Shown one piece after another: positions 53,106 to 61,483 of a DNA stretch of 64,000 nucleotides (position 1 is the first letter of the stretch; each line of letters starts with the position of its first letter). Origin of the DNA: Dehalococcoidia bacterium (GTDB lineage Bacteria; Chloroflexota; Dehalococcoidia; DSTF01; JACRBR01); NCBI GenBank assembly GCA_021731085.1, contig JAKFYB010000006.1, positions 17,083 through 81,082 of the forward strand. Reading direction: 5' to 3'. Made by a program: the position numbers and the translations under genes. Under the pieces are notes generated by a model, which had not been told where the DNA came from, made no database searches, and saw only the letters and a program-made list of their open reading frames with translations.

Positions 53106-54038
53106 TTAGGTTGAGGTTGGGCGGGCGGCGCCGATGACTTCATGGATGTCAGCGATGTTGTTCTCGCGCATGTAGGACTCGATGCCGTCGAGAACGCGGA
53201 TGGGGGCGAGCGGGTCGCGGAAGGTGGCGGTGCCGACCTGGACGGCGGTCGCGCCCGCCATGAGGAACTCGATGGCGTCGGTGGCGGTCGAGATGCCGCC
53301 GCAGCCGATGACGGGGACGCTCACAGCGCGGGCAACCTGCCAGACCATGCGGAGGGCGACGGGTTTGATGGCGGGACCAGAAAGGCCGGCGAACGTGCGC
53401 GCGATGCGTGGCTGGCGCGTGCGAACGTCGATGGACATTGCCTGCAGAGTGTTGATGCAACAGAGGGCTGATGCGCCAGCATCGACGACAGACTTCGCGA
53501 TGTCGACGATGCTCGTGACATTTGGAGTGAGCTTCACGATGACGGGTAGTTGGGTCGCGCGGACGCAGGCGGCGGTGACAGCGGCAGCGACGTCGGGATC
53601 CTGACCGAACTCCATGCCGCCCTTCTGCGCGTTCGGGCTGCTGATATTGAGTTCGATGGCCGCGACGCCGGGCGTCGTCTCGAGAAACGCCGCGCAGTCG
53701 CCATATTCCTCGACGGTGCTGCCGATGATACTGACAATAACAGGCACCTTCCAACGCGCCCATTTCGGCGCGAGGTCACGGGCGAGGACGCGCATTCCGA
53801 CGTTCTGGAGGCCGATCGAGTTCAGCATCCCCGCCGGGGTCTCGTCGATGCGCTGGGTGGGGCTGCCGGCGCGCGCCTGCATTGAGGTCGTCTTGCTGAC
53901 GATGGCGCCGAGACGCTGGATGTCGAAGATCTTGGCGTAGTCGACGCCGTAGCTAAATGTGCCGGAAGCGACCATCACAGGGTTGGTGAGGGTGAGAGAG
54001 CGCTTGCCTGCGGTAGCAATGTCTACGGAGAGGTTCAT
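53106..54038 (-). CDS. pyrD: Dihydroorotate dehydrogenase (class 1 type)
   Basis: A 310-residue FMN TIM-barrel. Recognised segments are NPVMVASGTFSYGVDYAKIFDIQRLGAIVSKTTS, the active-site loop IELNISSPNAQKGG and GCGGISTATDAIEFLMAGATAVQVGTATF. It oxidises dihydroorotate to orotate for pyrimidine synthesis; class 1B enzymes need PyrK, which is absent here. In class 1 enzymes the catalytic base is usually Cys in SCPN, but here it is Ser134 (NISSPN), as in class 2 enzymes. Start ATG at 54038 matches the fold. Confidence 0.9.
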   Translation of the reverse strand: MNLSVDIATAGKRSLTLTNPVMVASGTFSYGVDYAKIFDIQRLGAIVSKTTSMQARAGSPTQRIDETPAGMLNSIGLQNVGMRVLARDLAPKWARWKVPVIVSIIGSTVEEYGDCAAFLETTPGVAAIELNISSPNAQKGGMEFGQDPDVAAAVTAACVRATQLPVIVKLTPNVTSIVDIAKSVVDAGASALCCINTLQAMSIDVRTRQPRIARTFAGLSGPAIKPVALRMVWQVARAVSVPVIGCGGISTATDAIEFLMAGATAVQVGTATFRDPLAPIRVLDGIESYMRENNIADIHEVIGAARPTST

Positions 54039-54093
54039 TCGTGTTCCGACTGTGTCACTGCTGACAAGCAACATTCGTGTTGGCAGTGACACT

Positions 54094-54120
54094 GCGGCGG
54101 AGCTAAAGCTCCGCTGCTAC
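54094..54120 (-). repeat. REP-like palindrome upstream of pyrD
   Basis: GCGGCGGAGCT/AGCTCCGCTGC forms an 11-bp imperfect palindrome with a TAA loop and a CTAC tail. It lies 56 bp from the pyrD start codon. Confidence 0.6.
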
Positions 54121-54231
54121 TCGCCTCTGTTTCCGGAGTATATCGGTGGCCTGCGAGTGGGCGGAGTGGCTGATAGGGTGTAAGCGAACCGCACAGTTCG
54201 TCACGCCAACAATGCACGATGGAGGTCACAC

Positions 54232-54456
54232 ATGGGACGGAAGGAACTTGAGGCGCTGATGAAGGCGCTGCAGAAGCAGCTTGATGGCTGGAAGGACAAT
54301 GTGATCGTCGGGACGTGGACGATCATCTACAGCAAGGATCACGGCGCGTTCTTGTTCGAGAAGTGTGAGCTGGGCGGGTATTGCGAGGAACGTCCGAGCG
54401 TTATTTCTCTTGACGGGAAGGTGGTCGACAAGGGTGGGCCGTTGTTGCAGGTGTAG
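54232..54456 (+). CDS. Small hypothetical protein
   Basis: A 74-residue protein (helix LEALMKALQKQLDGW, then a beta-rich part with FEKCELGGYCEE). ATG follows GGAGGT. Two Cys near residue 45 could bind metal. I do not recognise a family. It converges with the HAD hydrolase gene. Confidence 0.6.
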   Translation: MGRKELEALMKALQKQLDGWKDNVIVGTWTIIYSKDHGAFLFEKCELGGYCEERPSVISLDGKVVDKGGPLLQV

Positions 54457-54467
54457 CGGTCAGGCGC

Positions 54468-55199
54468 TCAGAAGTTCGTCAGGATCTGTAGGACATGGGC
54501 GGTGTCGCTGAGGTCTTTCAGCGCGACATCGGCGCGAGCGGCTTGCAGGTCTTCGACGGAGTCCTTGCCGGTGGCGACGGCGAGGCAGAACGCGTTGTTG
54601 GCGCGCGCAGCAGCGACGTCGTGCGGCGTGTCGCCGACAATCACGATGCGATCGGCGTGGGTGTTACCACGAAGGCGGCCGATACCGATGCGGATCAATT
54701 CCTCACGTTGTTCGTGATCGTCGCCGAAACCTCCGACGCAATTCGGGAAGAAGTGGTCGATGCCGTAGTGGCGGAGCTTTGCCTCGCTGGTGCGGCGGAA
54801 GTTTCCCGTGCCGAGGCCCTGCACGACATCATTGCGTTCTTCAAGAGCGGCTAGCGCTGCCTCCACGCCAGGCATCAGCGATCCTGTCGTCTCCTTGAGC
54901 GCGACATCCATCTGCAGCGCGTAAGCATCGACGAAGTCGCCCATGGCTGCGTGTGGATCTTTTACGCCATTGATACGCGCAGTCTCGAGAAAGATGGCTG
55001 TGTCGCTGCGGCCTGAGACTTCGACCTGTCCGAATGCATCCGGAACGCCATAAAGCTCCTCGAACGCGCGCGACATGGCGATTCTGCCTGCACCCCGCGT
55101 GTAGAGGAGGGTGTAGTCGATGTCCCACAGGATGATCGTGCGCGTGATGTTTGGTGGCCTTTCGCGCGGGCTGAAGGCGTAGTGCCGCGTGGCGAACAC
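54468..55199 (-). CDS. HAD-superfamily phosphatase
   Basis: The HAD motifs are present: DIDYTLL with the nucleophilic Asp (the second Asp is kept, though Gly is replaced by Tyr), GLGTGNFRRTSEAKL, and VIVGDTPHDVAAA. It dephosphorylates a small metabolite. The start is ambiguous: GTG at 55199 lies between a REP (55201-55224) and a degenerate partial REP (55164-55187) that encodes residues ~5-12, and no better start codon exists before the first motif. Confidence 0.84.
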   Translation of the reverse strand: MFATRHYAFSPRERPPNITRTIILWDIDYTLLYTRGAGRIAMSRAFEELYGVPDAFGQVEVSGRSDTAIFLETARINGVKDPHAAMGDFVDAYALQMDVALKETTGSLMPGVEAALAALEERNDVVQGLGTGNFRRTSEAKLRHYGIDHFFPNCVGGFGDDHEQREELIRIGIGRLRGNTHADRIVIVGDTPHDVAAARANNAFCLAVATGKDSVEDLQAARADVALKDLSDTAHVLQILTNF

Positions 55200-55224
55200 C
55201 GCGCGGGCTGAAGGCCCGCGCTAC
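55200..55224 (-). repeat. REP-like palindrome (canonical example)
   Basis: GCGCGGGC-TGAAG-GCCCGCGC-TAC: a perfect 8-bp palindrome with a CTAC tail on the plus strand, i.e. 5' GTAG on the minus strand. The adjacent degenerate copy at 55164-55187 lies inside the HAD reading frame. Confidence 0.75.
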
Positions 55225-55240
55225 GAGTCCGATTGGAGGG

Positions 55241-55582
55241 CTAGGCTTCGGTGGGTTCACCGGCTTTCTTCCAGGCGTCCGTGCCGCCTTCGAGGTTGTA
55301 GATCTGGTCGGCGGGGAGGCCGGCGGCTGCGGCGAGTTCGGAGGCGAGTCCGCTTCTTTGGCCGACAGCACACACGAAGATGATCTTCTTGTCCTTCGGG
55401 AGTTCGTCCTTGCGGGCGAAGACGCTATTGACGGGAATAAGGGTTGCACTGGGGATATGCCCGGAGCTGTATTCGTGCGGCTCGCGAACGTCGATGATGA
55501 CGACGCCGTCGTCGGTCAGCATCTCCTTCGCTTCTGCGACGGTTACACGGTGAAAGGGTTCGCGCTCGTCTTTTGTGGGCAT
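55241..55582 (-). CDS. Single-domain rhodanese
   Basis: The 113-residue protein has a complete rhodanese domain: DVREPHEYSSGHIPSATLIP and the active-site loop VCAVGQRSG with catalytic Cys71. It transfers sulfane sulfur. ATG at 55582 has AAAGGAG upstream. Ends 16 bp beyond the REP. Confidence 0.93.
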   Translation of the reverse strand: MPTKDEREPFHRVTVAEAKEMLTDDGVVIIDVREPHEYSSGHIPSATLIPVNSVFARKDELPKDKKIIFVCAVGQRSGLASELAAAAGLPADQIYNLEGGTDAWKKAGEPTEA

Positions 55583-55643
55583 TGTGTCGTAGGCTCCTTT
55601 GTTGAATCTGTGATCCTTTATAGCGAATCTGCGGACCACGCAC

Positions 55644-56408
55644 TCAGGCGCGAGGGAGAAAGGTGACCATACGCTCGGCCTGGACGGCAGCGAGCCCCGT
55701 GATGTCCTCAACGGCGTTGGGAGGCTCGTCGTCGCGCGAGTAGCGTAGGATGAGCTGGCCCGACATTGGTCCCTGTGCCCATGTTAGTTCGAGCGAGCCG
55801 CCGTCCGCGGTTGTCACGCGGATCAGCGTCGAGGCGTCGCCAATCTCGGGCGAGGGGAGCAGCTCAAGATCCATCGCGCCAGCAAAGTCGCTCGCTTCGA
55901 GGGCGGCGTTGGCCGCGACGAAGTCAGCGGCATCCGCGTCGTCAGCGAAGAGGTAGATGATCGAGCTCAGTGCGAGCGTTGGTGGGCCGGATTGTGCGAA
56001 GAGAGCGGCCCACGACCCGCGGAGAGACGAATCCGCGAGGTAGCCCGCGAGAGGCGGGACACCTTGCTGCGCGGCGATGATGTCGTCTCGAAAAGCGCCC
56101 TGCTGGCTCTGTACGATGGAGCCTTCTGGGAGATCCTGCTCCGAGAGGACGAGTGTCCCCAGCGTGCGAATCTGGAGCAGCGTCGCTGCGTCCGGTGTTG
56201 GCGCAGGAGCAATACTCGGCGGGCCCGCATCCGGTGAAGGCGTCGGCTGCGCGGTCGTGGCTGTGGGAGTCGTTTGCGCGGATGGGCTACCACCGGCCTG
56301 TTGTGTGAGACGATCAGTGAGGTCGACATCCGGCACGGATTCGCCACCACAGGCGGCGAGCGAGCAGGTGAGCGCGGTCGCAATAAATATGAACAGCCGT
56401 AATTTCAT
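55644..56408 (-). CDS. Lipoprotein with Pro/Thr-rich linker, unknown function
   Basis: The 254-residue precursor has a lipobox (LAAC, Cys20) followed by a Pro/Thr/Ser-rich stretch of about 50 residues and a C-terminal alpha/beta domain (LYFADDADAADFVAANAALEASDFAGAMDLEL). Its architecture resembles envelope lipoproteins of this lineage, but no enzyme motif is seen. Confidence 0.8.
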   Translation of the reverse strand: MKLRLFIFIATALTCSLAACGGESVPDVDLTDRLTQQAGGSPSAQTTPTATTAQPTPSPDAGPPSIAPAPTPDAATLLQIRTLGTLVLSEQDLPEGSIVQSQQGAFRDDIIAAQQGVPPLAGYLADSSLRGSWAALFAQSGPPTLALSSIIYLFADDADAADFVAANAALEASDFAGAMDLELLPSPEIGDASTLIRVTTADGGSLELTWAQGPMSGQLILRYSRDDEPPNAVEDITGLAAVQAERMVTFLPRA

Positions 56409-56548
56409 CAGGAGCCTCGCGGCGCATCGTAACGGTGGCTTCGGTGCGTGGCAACGCGAACAGCGAGTTCGTTGACCGCGTTGGGGGTGTTGGATAGAGT
56501 AGGCAACCGATGCCGTGAGACACTTCAGAACGCCTAGTGAGGTACCGC

Positions 56549-58291
56549 ATGGACTACGAGATCATCGACAAACCACCCGTCGACGAGTTCGCGGTGCGGC
56601 CGAACCTCGACAACTACGTCGCCCAGCGCGCGGCTTTTAACTACCCGGATGTGATCAAGGAACTTGACGGCCTTCCCGGCGGGGGGCTCAACATCGCGTA
56701 CGAAGCGATCGACCGGCACCTCGTGCACGGACGGGCGGATAAGTTGTGCTGGATCTGGGAGGGTAAGGACGGACGGGTCGAGAACTACACCTACGCCGAC
56801 GCCTCGCGGATGTCGAACCAGTTCGCGAACGTGTTGGTGAAGTTGGGCGTCGCGAAGGGCGACCGGGTGTTCTGTTTCATGGACCGCGTACCGGAGTTAT
56901 ATGCCGCCGTCTTCGGGACACTCAAGGCCGGGTGTGTCACCGGGCCGCTGTTCTCGGCTTTCGGGCCGGACGCGGCAGGCGATCGGATGGCGGACGCCGG
57001 CGCCAGGGTCCTGGTGACGACGCCGGATCAACGAGCGAAACTCACGGCGATGCGGCCGAATCTCCCTGCATTGCAGCACGTCATCATGGTCGAGCACGGG
57101 AAGGAACCTGCGCTTGAGGCCGGTGAACTGTCGTGGAACGCACTCATCAAGGATGCCTCCGAGGTATTCGAGATCGTGCGGACGGAACCGGAAGATCCGG
57201 CTGTGATGCACTACACATCGGGAACAACAGGCAAGTCGAAGGGGGCGGTGCACGTCCACCAGGCGGTGCTCGGTCACTACGCGACGGGCAAGTACGTGCT
57301 GGACTTTCACGAGGATGACATCTACTGGTGCACGGCAGACCCAGGATGGGTGACGGGGACTTCGTACGGGATGTTCGCGCCGCATACGAACGGCATGACA
57401 TCGGTGATATACGAAGGTGGGTTCTCGGCGAACAAGTGGTACGAAACGATCCAAAAGTACAAGGTGACGGTCTGGTACACGGCGCCAACCGCGATTCGCT
57501 TGCTGATGAAGGCAGGCGATGAAGTGCCGAGGAAGTACGACCTGTCCACCTTGCGATACATCATGTCGGTGGGCGAGCCATTGAATCCCGAAGCCGTCGT
57601 CTGGTCGAATCGCGTGCTCGGGCTGCCCTTTCACGACAACTGGTGGCAGACGGAGACGGGTTCAATCATGATCGCGAACTATCCATGGATGCCGATCCGG
57701 CCGGGTAGCATGGGCAGGCCGATGCTTGGCATCGAGCCGGGGATCATCGATGACGATGGGAATCTCAAGCCGCCGGGTGAAGAGGGTGACCTCGCAGTGC
57801 GACCTGGGTGGCCGTCAATGTTCCGCACGTACTGGCACAACGATGACATGTACCAGTCGAAGTTCCGAAACGGCTGGTACATCACCGGTGACCGTGGGCG
57901 CATGGACGCCGACGGCTACTTCTGGTTTGTTGGGCGTGCTGACGACGTGATCAATACGGCGGGGCACCTTGTCGGGCCGTTCGAGGTAGAGTCTGCGATG
58001 CTCGAACATCCAGCGGTGGCGGAGGCAGGCGTCATCGGGAAGCCGGATCCGGTGGCGATGGAGATCGTCAAGGCGTTCGTGACGCTGAAGGACGGATATG
58101 AGCCGTCGGACAAGCTGCGCGGCGAACTGATGCAGTTCGCGCGGAAGAAGCTCGGGCCGGGCGTGGCGCCCCGGGAAATCGACTTCTTGATGGTGCTGCC
58201 CAAGACTCGCTCGGGAAAGATCATGCGGCGATTGCTTAAGGCTCGGGAACTGGGGCTTCCGGAGGGCGACACGAGCACGCTTGAGGAGTAA
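56549..58291 (+). CDS. acsA: Acetyl-CoA synthetase (AMP-forming)
   Basis: A 580-residue ANL enzyme: P-loop YTSGTTGKSKGAVHVH, ADPGWVTGTSYG, NWWQTETGS, YITGDRGRMDADGYFWFVGRADDVINTAG, and the C-terminal LPKTRSGKIMRRLL with the acetylatable Lys. It activates acetate to acetyl-CoA. ATG at 56549 is 4 codons downstream of a GTG and matches the family N-terminus. The B. subtilis-type length fits AcsA. Confidence 0.93.
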   Translation: MDYEIIDKPPVDEFAVRPNLDNYVAQRAAFNYPDVIKELDGLPGGGLNIAYEAIDRHLVHGRADKLCWIWEGKDGRVENYTYADASRMSNQFANVLVKLGVAKGDRVFCFMDRVPELYAAVFGTLKAGCVTGPLFSAFGPDAAGDRMADAGARVLVTTPDQRAKLTAMRPNLPALQHVIMVEHGKEPALEAGELSWNALIKDASEVFEIVRTEPEDPAVMHYTSGTTGKSKGAVHVHQAVLGHYATGKYVLDFHEDDIYWCTADPGWVTGTSYGMFAPHTNGMTSVIYEGGFSANKWYETIQKYKVTVWYTAPTAIRLLMKAGDEVPRKYDLSTLRYIMSVGEPLNPEAVVWSNRVLGLPFHDNWWQTETGSIMIANYPWMPIRPGSMGRPMLGIEPGIIDDDGNLKPPGEEGDLAVRPGWPSMFRTYWHNDDMYQSKFRNGWYITGDRGRMDADGYFWFVGRADDVINTAGHLVGPFEVESAMLEHPAVAEAGVIGKPDPVAMEIVKAFVTLKDGYEPSDKLRGELMQFARKKLGPGVAPREIDFLMVLPKTRSGKIMRRLLKARELGLPEGDTSTLEE

Positions 58292-58410
58292 AGCCGGTAC
58301 ATCCGTCAAGCAGGAGTGCGATACGACCGATTCGTGGCCCGTTTCGTATTCTGAAGGTCAGGTGACAGGCCGCGGATCGCGGAACACGCGCAGCGGAAGG
58401 GATTGGAAGC

Positions 58411-59304
58411 GTGGGGAAGAAGAAGCGCGGGTACTCAGCCGAACCAAAGGAGCCGTCCCGACTTGACCGGCTGTTCGCCAACCGAGCGTTTGCGATTGGC
58501 GCAGGGCTAATTGTAGTTGGCGCGTTTGCAGGACTGGCGGTGCTCGTCGTGACGTGGTTCGGGGGTGATGAGCTGAGCGCGGGCGATGCCAACCTGGAGC
58601 CTACGGATGTCGTCGCTCCTGCCGTGTACGAACGCAGCTCCATTGCCGACGTGTTCGGGACGAAGACATGGGATGAAATGACGTCAGACGAGCAAGAGAC
58701 CGTCGAAACGGAGATCCGTCGGGTGTTCGATAACTCGACGTTTCGCGCGAGCAGCGATGTGATCGTGGCATTCGATGTGCATCGCGTCGGCGGCGAGACG
58801 CTGTTCTCCCGCCAATACATCGAGACGGAAACGCCCGGGGGCGATCTCGCGCTCGCCGAAACGATGTACATGCACTGCCGAGACGATAACGACCGGCGTG
58901 TGACATACCGCCTGATCGTTACCCCGGTAGAGTCACTTCTATCAGAGGACATTGATGAGGCGGTCCAGCAACCCGCGTGGGACGCGATCCTGGATGGCAC
59001 CAACTGGTCCGGAGCGCGGGACCTTGGGTTTAAGGAGAGCACGGTCACAGGACGTCGGCTTCACGGTCTTGACCTCCCATTCGCTCTGAACCCTGCACAG
59101 GTTGAAAAGCGACCTACGGAATACTGGTTCGACGCGGAGAGCGCGCAGCTTGCCGAACGAGCGATCATCGTCGAGGGCGACGAAGCGAGCACTGAGGGCA
59201 ACTGGTACTACCTGTCGTACGATCAGCTTCCGCCCGTGATTATTCCGTCCACGATCGAAAAACCGGCATGCGTTGAGGGAATCCTGAGAGATCTCCCCTT
59301 CTGA
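58411..59304 (+). CDS. Single-pass membrane protein, unknown function
   Basis: GTG start, then a basic N-terminus, one membrane segment (about residues 30-52: FAIGAGLIVVGAFAGLAVLVVTWF) and an acidic extracellular domain of about 240 residues (DELSAGDANLEP, KTWDEMTSDEQETVETEIRRVFDNSTF). No recognised catalytic motif. It lies between acsA and the thrS T-box, on the same strand. Confidence 0.7.
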   Translation: MGKKKRGYSAEPKEPSRLDRLFANRAFAIGAGLIVVGAFAGLAVLVVTWFGGDELSAGDANLEPTDVVAPAVYERSSIADVFGTKTWDEMTSDEQETVETEIRRVFDNSTFRASSDVIVAFDVHRVGGETLFSRQYIETETPGGDLALAETMYMHCRDDNDRRVTYRLIVTPVESLLSEDIDEAVQQPAWDAILDGTNWSGARDLGFKESTVTGRRLHGLDLPFALNPAQVEKRPTEYWFDAESAQLAERAIIVEGDEASTEGNWYYLSYDQLPPVIIPSTIEKPACVEGILRDLPF

Positions 59305-59340
59305 CCTATTGCGGGGCGATTGGCCGGCGTGTTAGTTTTC

Positions 59341-59628
59341 GCGCAACGGCGATGACCGGGACGAGTAGGGTCTGGTGAGGCCTAGAGAAGGCGCGTTTTT
59401 GGTGCGAGCGCCTGCCTGCACAGATGCGAAGACCACCCGCGATGCCGCGCCCCGAAGTTCCAGCGCCAAGGCTTGAGGCCTGGCGGTGTCACCGAGGCGG
59501 CGCCGTTCGGCCTGCGTTAGACGGCCCGCATGAGCCCAGTTCGCTTCGCGGAGGCGCGAATCGGATTGGGGAACCAGGGTGGAACCACGGAGCGCGCCCC
59601 GTCCCTGTGACGGTGGCGCGCCTTTTTG
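59341..59628 (+). promoter_or_regulatory. T-box riboswitch (threonine) upstream of thrS
   Basis: The T-box core AGGGTGGAACCACGG lies at 59576-59590. Stem I starts with GATGACCGGGACGAGTAG (AGTA at 59364-59367). A candidate specifier is ACC (59432-59434, followed by A), a Thr codon. The terminator GCGCGCCCCGTC/GACGGTGGCGCGC is followed by TTTTT (59623-59627). Uncharged tRNA-Thr would form the antiterminator and switch thrS on. Specifier placement is inferred from codon and position. Confidence 0.9.
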
Positions 59629-59679
59629 CGCCCGCGAGGGTGCGCCTGCCGACAGCCGCCGGCAGGATGGAGGTTCGTT

Positions 59680-61467
59680 ATGTCGCTTGAAGAGTTGGAG
59701 CAGGAGGAACGGCTGTATCGAATGCGGCATTCGGCCGCACACATCATGGCGGAGGCGGTGCTGGGGATGTTCCCTGACGCGAAGTTCGCCATCGGTCCAC
59801 CGATCGAGACGGGGTTCTACTACGACTTTCTGCTGCCACGCGCGCTGACGCCGGAAGATCTGCCAGAGATCGAACGGCGCATGAAGTTCCGCGTGAAGTC
59901 GGACGTGCCATTCGAACGCGCAGATGTCACGAAGGACGCTGCCTGGGAGCGGTTTGCGGACCAGCCGTTCAAACTGGAGATCATCGACGGTGTGCCGGAC
60001 GAGACGGTGTCGCTGTACACGCACGCGAAGTTTACGGATCTGTGCCAGGGGCGTCACACGGACACGACCGGTCAGGTCGCGCCGTTCAAGCTCGTGAGCG
60101 TGGCCGGCGCGTACTGGCGCGGCGATGAGAAGAAGCCGATGTTGCAGCGCGTCTACGGCGTCATGTTCGAGACGCAGGAGCAGTTGGACGACTATCTCGC
60201 GCGGATGGAAGAGGCGGCGAAGCGCGATCATCGCAAACTCGGTCGCGAACTTGGCATTTATATGACGAGCGACCTCGTCGGCTCTGGCCTGCCGCTGCTG
60301 CTGCCGAAGGGCGCGACGGTACGTCGGCTGCTCGAGGAGTACATGTTGAAGCAGGAGCGTGACGCCGGCTATCAGCATGTGTACACACCGGATCTCGGCA
60401 AGGTAGAGCTGTACAAGACCTCGGGGCACTGGGATCACTATCGCGACATCATGTACCCGCCGATGGATCTCGAACACGAGCAGCTGGTGCTGACGCCGAT
60501 GAACTGTCCGCACCACATTCTGATCTACAAGGATGGGCTTCATAGTTATCGCGAGTTGCCGATCCGCATCGGTGAGTTCGGCACGATGTACCGATATGAG
60601 AAGTCGGGGGCAGTAGGCGGACTGAGCCGGGTAAGGGCAATCAATCTCAATGACGGGCACCTGTTCTGCCGGCCCGACCAGGTCAAGGCCGAGTTCGCGG
60701 GCGTGATGCGGCTGGTGGAGCGCGCGTACGCGACGCTTGGCATCACGGACTACTCCTACCGCCTATCCCTGCGGGATCCCGCTGACAAAGAAAAGTACGT
60801 CCAGAACGATGCAATGTGGGAGATGGGCGAGCGTGTTCTGCGCGAGGCGATGGTTGAACTGGGGTTACCGTTTGTCGAAGCGCCTGGCGAGGCGGCGTTC
60901 TATGGACCCAAGCTCGATATTCAAGTGCGCGACGTGCTCGGGCGCGAGGAGTCGATCTCGACGATCCAGGTGGACTTTCACTTGCCGAACCAGTTCGAGC
61001 TTGAGTACGTCGACGAGGAGAGCAACCGCCAGCGGCCCGTGATCATCCACCGCGGCATCATCGGCGCGACGGAACGGATCATGGCGTACCTCATCGAATT
61101 GTACGCTGGAGCTTTTCCGACGTGGTTGGCGCCAGTGCAGGTGACGGTGATTCCGATTGCAGATCGGCACATCGACTATGGCCATCAAGTTTTGTCGTCA
61201 TTACGGGCGACCGACATTCGAGCTGAGATGGACATCCGCAGCGAGCGGATGAACAACAAGATCCGGCACGCGCAGCTTCAGAAGATCCCCTACATGCTGG
61301 TAGTGGGCGATAAGGAAGCTGAGGAGCAGGCAGTCTCGGTGCGGACGCGGGCGGGTGAGGATCTAAAGTCGATGCCGCTATTTCAGTTCCTCGATCGGAT
61401 CAAGGACGAGATTGCTGAGTCGCTCGATCCGGAGGTGGCGGGTCCGGACGTCGGCGCCCGAGCGTGA
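59680..61467 (+). CDS. thrS: Threonyl-tRNA synthetase lacking the TGS domain
   Basis: The 595-residue enzyme starts directly in the editing domain (HSAAH, His17 and His21; CQGRH, Cys122) and runs through the class II catalytic core: motif 1 region, NCPHHILIYKDGL, FGTMYRYEKSGAVGGLSRVRAINLNDGH, and the anticodon-binding domain. It charges tRNA-Thr. About 60 residues of the usual N-terminal TGS domain are missing. The start follows GGAGG and is fixed by the T-box upstream, so the shortness is probably real. Confidence 0.95.
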   Translation: MSLEELEQEERLYRMRHSAAHIMAEAVLGMFPDAKFAIGPPIETGFYYDFLLPRALTPEDLPEIERRMKFRVKSDVPFERADVTKDAAWERFADQPFKLEIIDGVPDETVSLYTHAKFTDLCQGRHTDTTGQVAPFKLVSVAGAYWRGDEKKPMLQRVYGVMFETQEQLDDYLARMEEAAKRDHRKLGRELGIYMTSDLVGSGLPLLLPKGATVRRLLEEYMLKQERDAGYQHVYTPDLGKVELYKTSGHWDHYRDIMYPPMDLEHEQLVLTPMNCPHHILIYKDGLHSYRELPIRIGEFGTMYRYEKSGAVGGLSRVRAINLNDGHLFCRPDQVKAEFAGVMRLVERAYATLGITDYSYRLSLRDPADKEKYVQNDAMWEMGERVLREAMVELGLPFVEAPGEAAFYGPKLDIQVRDVLGREESISTIQVDFHLPNQFELEYVDEESNRQRPVIIHRGIIGATERIMAYLIELYAGAFPTWLAPVQVTVIPIADRHIDYGHQVLSSLRATDIRAEMDIRSERMNNKIRHAQLQKIPYMLVVGDKEAEEQAVSVRTRAGEDLKSMPLFQFLDRIKDEIAESLDPEVAGPDVGARA

Positions 61468-61483
61468 TCGGTATGCTGAAACG

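Noticed and set aside
59332..60660. Long minus-strand ORF antisense to thrS and its T-box
   Set aside because: It mirrors a gene with complete motifs and is a product of high GC codon bias; no domain is visible.
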